Origin: Boesenbergia rotunda
Taxonomy: Eukaryota; Streptophyta; Magnoliopsida; Zingiberales; Zingiberaceae
Direction: 5' to 3'
NCBI GenBank assembly: GCA_024364735.1
Contig: JAGFNQ010008734.1
Location: 1 to 64,000, forward strand
Length of the DNA: 64,000 nt
In this document: piece by piece, positions 55,182 through 64,000 of the stretch
Numbering within the stretch: the stretch's first letter is position 1
Layout: the number at the start of each line of letters is the position of its first letter
Made by a program: the position numbers and the translations under genes
Notes under the pieces: model-generated
What the model was told of the DNA's origin: nothing
Seen by the model: the letters and a program-made list of their open reading frames with translations, nothing else
Databases searched by the model: none

Positions 55182-56091
55182 TGTTAGTAATATGAGAGAA
55201 GTGTCCTAAGGCAATCGCCTTATGATTATAATCATTTATTTTAATAAATGAATATTCACTATTTGAGTATGCATGTCTGTGTATTTGATTGCATCTTAAA
55301 CTCATTTACTGAATGTCCACAATACAATTCACAGCATGGGAGACATGGTTGTTTTTATTATAAATTAAATTATAATAAAAACTTGGTATAATGGAATAAT
55401 TCATAGAAAAATTTATAAGATAAATTTCTTATGAAAAATTTATTCCGTTAAAAAGGAGACTTGGCGATAAAGAGGCTACTATATAAAGGTGCATAGGCAA
55501 GGTTTAGAAATCAATTCAAGAGATCAAGGATTCTTGCCTAGCCTCTCTCCCTCTCCTTCTCTCCCTCTCCCTCCTCAAGTGGGCGCTGGCCCTAGAGGTT
55601 CTCCCTAGGGTTGCCGTGAGCCATCTCCACCAAGAAGGTGCCGAAGAAGAAGAAGAAGCGGATCGCGACTCCTTCCTCCCTCCCGGAATCTTGATTCCGT
55701 TTTTCCGTTTGGTGGTTAGTTTTCCATCTCTCTCTCTTGATATTCTTGTCGTGCCTTTCGAGAATCTAGTAGTTCTTGTCGGCACGAAACTCGTGGCTTT
55801 GCGAAGTCATCCCGAAGAGAACTCGGCATGGACGCGAATAGAGGCGAAGCTTCCAAGGGACGCTACGGTTGGATCTCGTCCCTTTCTACGAGTTACGTGA
55901 GGTATTAAGTAAATTAGTTTACTTTCTACAAAATTTTAAATGTATGATCATGTCTCTACAACATAAGGTTGCATGCTAGATACGTGGTTAAAATAATTTG
56001 AGAAATTATTTATGCTAAACCTTCCGCTGCAAGTAATTAAAATTTAAAATTACGAACCCGTATCCATGTCAACATGCACCCGGTTCCAACA
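55182..56091 (+). repeat. B 5' LTR, internally deleted
   Basis: A 910-bp LTR. Its first 157 bp match the start of the 3' LTR, then it jumps at about 55338 to sequence matching 63147 on. The deletion removes LTR frame b and much of U3 but keeps the TATA box (55490-55497) and the R/U5 part. Confidence 0.93.
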
Positions 56092-56092
56092 G

Positions 56093-56105
56093 TGGTATCA
56101 GAGCC
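56093..56105 (+). other. B primer-binding site (tRNA-iMet)
   Basis: TGGTATCAGAGCC lies one base after the LTR end. Confidence 0.9.
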
Positions 56106-57843
56106 GGTTAGTGTTCGACATAATCATATAATTGTTTTGCGAAAAACTTTGTCATGATCTCAATTTTCGAAAAATTTTCCAATTATGATAAATTTTAGAT
56201 TTAGGAATTTCAAAGTTTGGAAATCCTCATGAAATTTCGCAAACTTTTGAAATATCCTAGTTTCTGAAATTTTATGATAATTGTGAAAACTTCCCATTTT
56301 TGGAAACTTTCCAATTTTAGAAATTTCCTATTTTGGAAATATTCCAATTTTGGAAATATGTAAGTTTTCTTTGTACCAGAAACTTACAATTATTCTGAAA
56401 ACCTATTATGAAATCTCGCAATTTTGGGCACTTTCTTTCAAGAAAGTCTAGACAAATTTATGGATTATTAATTGACAATTAAATTCGAATTGGTTTTAAA
56501 TTATTAACAAAATTCTTTATGTTGGATTGAGCCTCGGGGAGCCGTCCAATTTAAACTTAGTTGTTGTAATTTAATTTCCTATTTTGAATAAAATTGTCAT
56601 GTTTAATTTGGTTACGCCTCGGGGAGCGAACCAAATTAGATTTACAACAAATTCCTTTTTTTGGGTATCTGAGCCTCGCGGAGCCACCCAAAGAAAATAA
56701 TTTGTTGAAATTAATAAATCCATAAATAAAATATGTAATCAAATCTTGGAAATTTTGAGGTGATTCTCAAACGATAATTTCCTTATTTGATTTAAGAGGT
56801 GATGCTCTTACATATTGTTGTCTCCAAAATTAATAAGGAAAATAGTTTCTTATAGAGTTTTCTTAAAAGAGATTTTCATGAAAATAATATGTGGTTGAAT
56901 TAAGGGAATCTGTCTCTTAATTTAATATGATTTGATTTAGAGAAATCAAAGTCTTAAACATATTATCTCCGAAATTGATTATGACAATTTAGGAAATTGT
57001 TTCCCAAAACAATTCCTTGAATAAAGTATGAAATTAGAATTAGGAAATCCGGTTCCTAATTCAATTAATGAGACTTGATAAATTAAGTCACATACATACT
57101 TTATTAAGGAAATCGTTAGTACATGACATAATTATATGTTATGAATGTGCTTAGAAAAGAAAGGATGAGACCCAAAACCCCTTACAAAATATTAAGGCCA
57201 ACACCTTCCATTAATATGGTTAGAACCGGAGTTTTGTTTCTCGTTTGGGTTGATGGACACATCCATGCCCGGCTTGAACCTCAACATGTTCAAACCATGG
57301 AATTAGTTTATGATTAATATAGTTGGAGTCAGAGGTCAATCCTTAGTTTTGGTTGTTGGACACATCCAAGCCTGACTAAACGGTTGAATGAGCTCCAACC
57401 ATAATAAAACTATTTCTTGATTAATGGGTCAGCCTTAAACTTGGAGCATCGATTTGTTGTGCCACAGCCAAGGTCGATGTAAAGAGAGGTGCAGTTGGGT
57501 GCTATGTATATTGTTGCATACTTGTTAATGAGTTAACAACCCATTGATTTATGCAAACATTCAATTAGTTGATAGCATAAAGTGATAGTTACATATATGT
57601 GATATGTAATCGGTATAATTACCTACCTTCATAGCTAAGAATAACTTGATAGCCACAGCCATGGTTGTTCTTATATATGATTGGATATCAACCTATTTGG
57701 AGATGTTCCTACGGTCTCCCGAATTAATAAAAAGGGTTATTCAATTCGATAAATAAATAGGATTTAATTAATGTATGTTGATGCATTCTTTATCATTCTT
57801 CTCACATAAGCTCAATTTGTATTTCTAGGATAATCACTCGATC
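56106..57843 (+). other. B leader, long and structured
   Basis: A 1.74-kb leader before gag with no supported frame. It has short TTCCAATTTTGGAAA-type repeats at 56290-56360, then the three hairpins at 56521-56692, then AT-rich sequence with pairs of 'ggacacatcca..cc.gg/ctgact' phrases near 57252 and 57358. Confidence 0.7.
56521..56692 (+). other. Three hairpins with a shared loop core in B leader
   Basis: The core GCCTCGGGGAGC occurs at 56531-56542 and 56616-56627, and GCCTCGCGGAGC at 56673-56684. Each is enclosed by a different perfect stem: TTGGA (56522-56526) with TCCAA (56545-56549); TAATTTGGTT (56604-56613) with AACCAAATTA (56629-56638); and TTTGGGT (56660-56666) with ACCCAAA (56686-56692). 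The core is kept while stem bases change in pairs, which suggests selection for RNA structure in the genomic transcript. Confidence 0.85.
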
Positions 57844-59031
57844 ATGTCTTCTCTGAATTTGTGTTCCATTTTGGACACCAATAAACTGACTGGGCCAAAC
57901 TTCATGGACTGGCTTCGAAACCTAAGGATAGTCCTCAAGGCAGAGAAGCTTGCTTATGTCCTTGAAGATCAACTTCCCAGCCGTCCTCCAAAAAATGCAA
58001 CTCCAGACCAGTTAGTGGCCTATCAGAAACATGTGACCGATTCTGAACTTGCGAGTTGCATCATGCTAGCCGCTATGGTACCTGAGCTGCAAAAGCAGCA
58101 TAAGCATATGGATGCTTATACCATCATCTTCCATCTTCATGAGTTATTTGACGAGCAGGCGAGATCCGAAAGGTTCGAGGTCTCCAGACTCCTCTTCACC
58201 TCTAAGATGCAGGAAGGCACTTCTGTTTCACAGTTTGTATTGAAGATGTTGGGGTACATTGAGCGACTGGGCACACTCGGTTTTGCAATGGATCATGAAC
58301 TAAGTATTGACTTAATTCTGCATTGTTTGCCCAAAAGTTATTCACAATTCATGATGAACTATCGGATGAACAAGCTGGAGACTACCATTCCTGAGTTGCT
58401 CAACCTGCTGAAGACTATAGAGCCTTCTGTGAAGCAGGATCAAAAGATGGTACTGTTAGTTGGTTCCTCAAAGAAAGGTTTTAAGAGGAAGGCGAAAGAA
58501 CAGAATAAGGGAAAGAAGAAAAAGGCCAAGAAGACTGAAAAGACACCAAAAGGCACTTACCATCACTGCGGCAAGGAGGGTCATTGGCGAAGAAACTGCA
58601 AGGTTTATCTTGAGTCCTTGAAGAAGAAGGCATCCGATGCCCCATCCTCTTCAGGTATCTTCGTTATTGAATGTCACTCTATTTCCTCAACCACCTGGGT
58701 ACTTGACACTGGGTGTAGCTCACATATATGTAATGACATACAGCTAAGGAATAGGAGAAGACTCGTCAAGGGAGAAGCGAATTTGCGAGTTGGAAATGGA
58801 GCAAAGATTGTTGCTGTTGCCATCGGAACATATTTGCTAAAGCTCCCTACTGGACGTGTCTTAGAATTGGATAATTGTTATTTTGTTCCTTCGTTAATAA
58901 AGAACATTGTATCTATTTCATGTTTGAATGAAAAGGGTTATCATTTAACTTTTAGTAACAATTGTTGTTACATAACTTTAAATGGTGTTCTTTTGGGACC
59001 GGAACTTTGTGCAATGGTATCTACACGTTAG
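57844..59031 (+). pseudogene. B gag and protease
   Basis: An open frame of 395 codons. Residues 1-210 are copia gag (LTGPNFMDWLRNLRIVL, ELFDEQARSERFEV). A lysine-rich stretch (about 215-235) precedes a zinc knuckle that reads YHHCGKEGHWRRNC: the first Cys is replaced by Tyr at residue 239, so zinc binding is likely lost. The protease has WVLDTGCSSHIC with Asp at residue 288. A one-base shift near 58990-59010 moves the true frame into the next ORF, and the last residues here are out of frame. Confidence 0.88.
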
Positions 59032-60227
59032 ATTTATCCGGTGACGTTTTTAATATCGAAGTTAGCAACAAACGTGCTCGAATAGATAATCGAATAGACT
59101 CCTATACGTGGCATTGTCGTCTTGGCCATGTAAGTAAGAAACGCATGACCAAATTACACCGATGTGGAATTCTGGAATCATTTGAACCCGGTTCATTTGA
59201 TACATGCGAATCATGCTTAAAAGGCAAGATGACAAAATTACCCTTTTCCGGAAAAGGTAATCCGGTGGGAGAATTGCTTGGTCTAATACATACTGATGTA
59301 TGTGGACCAATGTCAACTCTTGCACAAGGAGGCTATAGCTACTTCATTACCTTTATCGATGATCACTCACGATTCGGGTATGTGTTCTTGATGAAACACA
59401 AATCTGATGCTTTTGAGAAATTCAAAGAGTTCAGAAATGAAGTAGAGAAACAGCTTGGTAAAAGTATTAAGATACTTCGATTCAATCGGGGTGGTGAATA
59501 CTTAAGTCAAGAGTTTCAAGATTATCTTAGGGACAATGGGATATTATCTCAATGGACTCCGCCGTATACACCACAGCATAATGGTGTATCTGAGAGGCGT
59601 AACCGAACCTTGATGGACATGGTTAGATCCATGATGAATCATGCAACTCTTCCAAAATCCTTTTGGGGCTATGCACTTAAGACAGCTGTTTACTTGCTAA
59701 ACAGAGTCCTGACCAAGGTAGTCTCTACTACTCCATATGAGATGTGGAATAGTAAAAAACCTCACTTAACTCACCTTAAGATATGGGGTTGTCCTGCTTA
59801 TGTGAAGCAGACTGTATCAGACAAATTGGATGCTAAGTCTGATAAATGTCTATTTATTGGATACCCTAAGGAAACAAAGGGTTACCAATTCTATCATAGC
59901 TTGGAACAAAAGGTGTTTGTTTCAAGGCATGCTGTATTTCTGGAAAAAGAATTTCTTTTACAAGAAAACAGTGGGAGTGGCATTGAACTTGATGAAGTTC
60001 CAGAAACTCCAATAGACATTACAGAGATACCTAGTCTAGACCCACAACCAATAATTCATAATGATGAGCTATCAGTTGAACCTAAAACAACACCACCTCT
60101 TCGTAGGTCTGATAGGACACTCAATATTCCAGAGAGATACGGATTTCTCATAAGTGAATTGAACGACGTGTTACTCATAAGCGATGACGAACCAATCAGT
60201 TATGAAGATGTTCTGAAAAGTTCATAA
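59000..60227 (+). pseudogene. B integrase
   Basis: GAG-pre-integrase zinc part: YTWHCRLGHVSKKRM and CESCLKGKM. Core: Asp in HTDVCGPM (about 59295), then RFNRGGEY where the second catalytic position is Asn (59484-59486) instead of Asp, then Glu in NGVSERRNR (59592-59594) at the expected 35-residue distance. The copia C-terminal part follows (LKIWGCPAYVKQ, KCLFIGYPKETKGYQFY). The frame ends at 60225-60227 with a stop. The Asn change alone would abolish strand transfer. Confidence 0.88.
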
Positions 60228-61344
60228 AGGGACAAATGGCTTGAAGCCATGAAGTCGGAAATGGATTCCATGTACGAAAATCAAGTATGGTACTTGGTTA
60301 ACCCACCTGAAGGGATTAAGCCCATAGGGTGCAAGTGGGTTTTCAAGAAGAAAACCAACATGGAAGGTAATTATGCTTAAATCCATTCGGATGCTCCTAG
60401 CCATAGCAGCTCATTATGATTATGAGATATGACAAATGGATATGAAAACAGCTTTCATTAATGGAAACCTGCTTGAGGATGTATACATGATACAACCAGA
60501 AGGTTTCACATCGGTTGATAAAACCAAAGTATGCAAGCTTCGACGATCCATATATGGACTGAAGCAAGCATCCAGGAGCTGGAACATCCGTTTTGATGAG
60601 ACAATCAAAGAGTTTGATTTCTCACAAAATCCTGACGAGCCTTGTGTGTACAAGAAGGTTAGTGGGAGTGCAGTCATATTCCTAGTATTATATGTCGATG
60701 ACATATTACTTATAGGAAACGATATATCAGTCTTACAGTCGGTTAAAATTTGGTTGTCCAAAACTTTCTCCATGAAAGACCTAGGAGAAGCAACCTATAT
60801 CCTTGGGATTAGAATCTATAGAGTTAGATCAAAACGATTGCTTGGTCTTTCGCAGTCTACATATATAGACCGAGTGCTAAAAAGGTTTAGCATGTCGGAA
60901 TCCAAGAAAGGTTACCTTCCCATCAGGCATGGGATCAACCTTTCAAAGTCTATGTGTCCGCGCACAGAAGACGAGAGGATTTGCATGAATAAGATTCCTT
61001 ATGCATCCTCGATAGGATCTATCATGTATGCTATGTTATGTACTAGGCCCGATGTATCGTATGCTCTGAGCGTCACGAGCAGATACCAGTCTGATCTAGG
61101 AATGGATCATTGGGCGGCTGTCAAGACAATCCTTAAGTACTTAAGAAGAACTAAGGATGTGCTCCTAATATATGGAGAAGGAGATATGGTAATACGTGGG
61201 TATATAGATGCCAGTTTCCAGACAGATAAGGATGACTCCAAATCTCAGTCTGGATACGTATTAACTTTAAATGGAAGCGCAATAAGTTGGAAGAGTTCCA
61301 AACAATGCACCGTAGTGGATTCTACCACGGAAGCAGTTTGGATC
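60228..61344 (+). pseudogene. B reverse transcriptase and start of RNase H
   Basis: RT begins with WLEAMKSEMDSMYENQVWYLV and GCKWVFKKK. At about 60366-60385 a stop is reached and around 30 residues of the palm are missing. It resumes with SIRMLLAIAAHYDYEI, a TGA at 60429, then QMDMKTAFINGNL, SIYGLKQASRSW and the catalytic YVDDILLIGND (60691-60702 for Tyr-Val-Asp-Asp). The frame from 60436 runs into RNase H (GYIDASFQTDKDDSKSQSGY), where about ten codons are missing after DSTTEA. Confidence 0.86.
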
Positions 61345-61641
61345 TAGAAGTTTGTCTCAAAACTTGGTGAGGTTCCAACCATTGATGAAGCAATACCGGT
61401 TTATTGTGACAACAATGGAGCTATTGCACAAGCATAGGAACCAAGGACTCATCAGCGATCCAAACACGTGCTTCGCCGCTATCATCTGATCAGAGAGATT
61501 ATAAGTAGGAATGATATACAAATTGAGAAAATTCCCACTGAAAGGAATTTAGCGGATCCTTTAACTAAGGCCTTGCCTCAAAGTAAGTTTGAGGGTCATG
61601 TTAGAGCCTGTGGTATTGGATACCGTAGCAATTGGCATTAG
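61345..61641 (+). pseudogene. B RNase H, C-terminal part
   Basis: After a TAG at 61345-61347 the frame reads KFVSKLGEVPTIDEAIPVYCDNNGAI, a TAG at about 61435, then HQRSKHVLRRYHLIREII and ADPLTKALPQSKFEGHV, ending TAG at 61639-61641. These are typical copia RNase H end motifs. The stop at 61435 fits CAG to TAG. Confidence 0.84.
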
Positions 61642-61655
61642 GCCAAGTGGGAGTT
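61642..61655 (+). other. B polypurine tract
   Basis: GCCAAGTGGGAGTT lies between the pol stop and the 3' LTR start TGTTAG. It is short and less pure than those of A1 and G. Confidence 0.75.
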
Positions 61656-63893
61656 TGTTAGTAATATGAGAGAAGTGTCCTAAGGTAATCGCCTTATGAT
61701 TGTAAACATTTATTTTAATAAATGAATATTCACTATTTGAGTATGCATGTCAGTGTATTTGATTGGGATCTTAAACTCATTTACTGAATGTCCACAATAC
61801 AATTCACAGCATGAGAGAATTTGTGATGAATTCACAAATAGTGATTATCTCTACATGTGCAATTATGAAGTATTGAAATTGTCCCTAGTCGATAAATTGA
61901 TAAATAAGGACACTATCAATTCTGTTTAGACTAGCATGGGTTATTCTCTAATCAGCTGATTCTCACTGGCTGGTGACATTGGGATGTCCGGAGATAAACA
62001 TGAATGCTAGTTAAGGGAACTAGATCATTGGAGTGACTGGCTGTAAAACTTCACATGGTAGTCTACACATAGAAATGTCAGTGAAGTTCTTACTGCGGTT
62101 TAAGTGCGATGTTCCTTTGACTTGCGGTGTTCAAGTCATCATGGTCATGGAGACTTATACTTTAACATCTTAAGCAAGCATCTCCAAGGAGGTGTGGACC
62201 CAGGATGGTTGGGTATAAGCCGAAGTGCCCGAAGATGTTTGAACAGCCTACAAAGGATTTACCACTCCTTGCGAGGGGATGTATACCCAAGGCCTATCGA
62301 CGGATTGTTACTCAAAGTCTCTGGGCAAAGCATGACATGTACAGAGTATGAGTCTCTGAAAGACATGAGAGTAACTAGAATCCGTTGGACGAGAAAGACA
62401 TTACTTGGGCTAGGTGTGACGTAGTCAGCCTAGTGGGGACTGACACACAGAGACCGTGTCCTGAACCAAGTGGGTATAAGATGGTGAAGGGAATGAGGCA
62501 CGACTCATTAAAGTTGCTGAAGGGTTTCAGAATTATTTCTGAAGTCAACCGTTGATCTTTCGATTAATTGGGGATCATGATGTACTACTAGGTGCCACTC
62601 ATGATCGTTCTATAATTGGTTGATTATAGACGGCCAACATAAATCGAGCCTATTTAGTCACACGCACTACGAGTAATCTGAGGGATTTAAAACGAGTTGA
62701 AAATTGAATTTTCCGATCAAGAGAGATAAGTCGAATCTGAATTTATCAGAGACGCATCGGATGCTTAAAATGGCTAAGTCTTTTGAAGGCTTATTGGACG
62801 AATTAAATGAGATTAATTCGCAAGGAGACGACTTGGATTTAGCTGGCCAAAGAGGGTCCCCATCCTCTTTGGTTTGGTCGGCCACAATAAAAGGGAGAAC
62901 CAAGTTTTTGGTTTAAATTATAAAATAAATCGAGCGTGATTTGTTTTATAAAATTATCGATAAAGAAATTTATATAATGAAATTTATATAAAGAAATTTA
63001 TAGAAATTTATTCTTTTTTATGGAAATTAAAATGAACCATGGATTGATTTATTTTATTTTATAAAATCAATTATGAATTGATTTTTTCATGATAAGAAAA
63101 ATTTGTATAACAAATTTCTTGTAAAATTTTATTCCATAATAAAAGGGGAGACATGGTTGTTTTTATTAAAAATTAAATTATAATAAAAACTTGGCATAAC
63201 GGAATAATTCATAGAAAAATTTATAAGATAAATTTCTTATGAAAAATTTATTCCGTTAAAAAGGAGACTTGGCGATAAAGAGGCTACTATATAAAGGTGC
63301 ATAGGCAAGGCTTAGAAATCAATTCAAGAGATCAACGATTCTTGCCTAGCCTCTCTCCCTCTCCTTCTCTCCCTCTCCCTCCTCAAGTGGGCGCCGGCCC
63401 TAGAGGTTCTCCCTAGGGTTGCCGTGAGCCATCTCCACCAGGAAGGTGTCGAAGAAGAAGCGGATCGCGACTCCTTTCTCCCATCCGAAATCTTGATTCT
63501 GTTTTTCCGTTTGGTGGTTAGTTTTCCATCTCTCTCTCTTGATATTCTTGTCGTGCCTATGGAGAATCTAGTAGTTCTTGTCGGCACGAAACTCGTGGGT
63601 TTGCGAAGTCATCCCGAAGAGAACTCGGCGTGGACGCGAATAGAGGCGAAGCTTCCAAGGGACGCTACGGTTGGATCTCGTCCCTTTCTACGAGTTACGC
63701 GAGGTATTAAGTAAATTAGTTTACTTTCTGTAAAATTTTAAATGTATCATCATGTCTCCACAATATAAGGTTGCATGATAGATACGTGGTTAAAATAATT
63801 TGAAAAATTATTTTTGCTAAACCTTCCGCTGCACGTAATTAAAATTTAAAATTACGAACCCGTATCCATGTCAACATGCACCCGGTCCCAACA
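61656..63893 (+). repeat. B 3' LTR
   Basis: A 2238-bp LTR, TGTTAGTAATATGAG to GGTCCCAACA, full length compared with the four solo copies (2198-2292 bp). The TATA box is at 63288-63295. LTR frame a is shortened by a stop at 61927-61929, and frame b is shifted by one extra base. Confidence 0.94.
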
Positions 63894-64000
63894 CTGGGCA
63901 TCCGGGGCGCCCGAGTGCACGGGGGCGCCGAGGAGCATGGGGGTGCCCCGACCAGTGAGCTTTCAAAGCTTGCTTGTGCTGAACTCCTCTTTGCCTTGTA

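Larger units (their letters stand above)
55182..63893 (+). mobile_element. B: full-length Ty1/copia element, decayed
   Basis: LTRs at 55182-56091 and 61656-63893, flanked by CTGGG at 55177-55181 and 63894-63898. The order is gag, protease, integrase, RT, RNase H, which is Ty1/copia. The 5' LTR has lost about 1.33 kb. Coding damage includes a frameshift between protease and integrase, a deletion in RT, a deletion in RNase H and several stops. The shared parts of the LTRs differ at roughly two per cent in a 190-base stretch read by eye. Confidence 0.93.
54590..64000 (-). mobile_element. A LTR (third copy), interrupted by element B, runs off the window
   Basis: In minus orientation it begins TGTTGGATCGAGAG at 54590, runs to 55181, and resumes at 63899 after the complete B element (duplication CTGGG). 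It has the A-type TATA box in its inverted repeat (GTGCTATTTATAGCAC, near 54953-54968) and many GGGCGCCC words. The other end is outside the window, so solo LTR or full element cannot be decided. Confidence 0.85.

Noticed and set aside
55516..55900. LTR frames downstream of the B TATA box on both strands (also 9777-10133, 63324-63714)
   Set aside because: They lie in the R/U5 part with simple GAAGAAG composition, change length between copies through repeat slippage, and show no domain.

Overview
This 64-kb window looks like plant nuclear DNA made almost entirely of nested LTR retrotransposons. The evidence is plant-type Ty1/copia and Ty3/gypsy proteins, primer-binding sites complementary to initiator tRNA-Met, and a TGGCGCCGTTGCCGGGG-type site typical of Athila-group gypsy elements. 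Eleven element ends or solo LTRs can be placed to the base, and nine insertions have perfect 5-bp target-site duplications (TSDs). No rRNA, functional tRNA, CRISPR array or convincing intact cellular gene was seen. The only possible non-LTR coding remnant is a minus-strand ORF of about 110 codons split by the first element. Species cannot be named from the sequence alone.

I use letters for families. A: 135-6856 is a complete gag-only element (TSD CACTG) inside old flank sequence; a solo A LTR lies at 28986-30338 (TSD AATGG), and part of a third A LTR at 54590-55181 resumes at 63899-64000. B: Ty1/copia, one full-length decayed element at 55182-63893 (TSD CTGGG) and four solo LTRs at 9598-11795 (CTATG), 15790-18058 (CTCTT), 33655-35929 (GAATC) and 51511-53802 (GTTTG). 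C: a minus-strand Ty3/gypsy chromovirus-like element at 12205-27627, carrying a B solo LTR between integrase and its C-terminal remnant and a D solo LTR (23982-26397, TSD TAGAT) in its 5' LTR. E: a Ty1/copia element (28096-33654) truncated in integrase and joined to the tail of an F element. F: an Athila-like Ty3/gypsy element; the LTR at 37272-39397 has internal sequence on both sides, so it is shared by an upstream tail (F1) and a downstream full set of gag-pol domains (F2). G: a second gag-only copia-like element at 47512-54231 (TSD AGGAT), inserted in the F2 3' non-coding region. Its 3' end is an inverted duplication of its own U3.

Nesting gives a relative order: F2 was hit by G, and G by a B LTR; the F2 3' LTR was hit by A, and that A LTR by the complete B element. 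B is therefore the youngest layer. Every pol reading frame is broken. Where the original codon can be guessed, most premature stops fit C-to-T transitions, as expected for methylated, silenced repeats.

The most unusual signal is not a gene. Non-coding parts of elements from different families carry paired palindromes that form perfect hairpins. CTGATCGGTCA with its inverse complement occurs in both a copia LTR (E) and a gypsy 3' region (F). CAGTCGACTG pairs occur in both a gypsy solo LTR (D) and a copia gag-only element (G). GGGCGCCC pairs occur in A LTRs. In addition, the leader of the complete B element holds three hairpins with the same loop core, GCCTCGGGGAGC, but different stems that each still pair.
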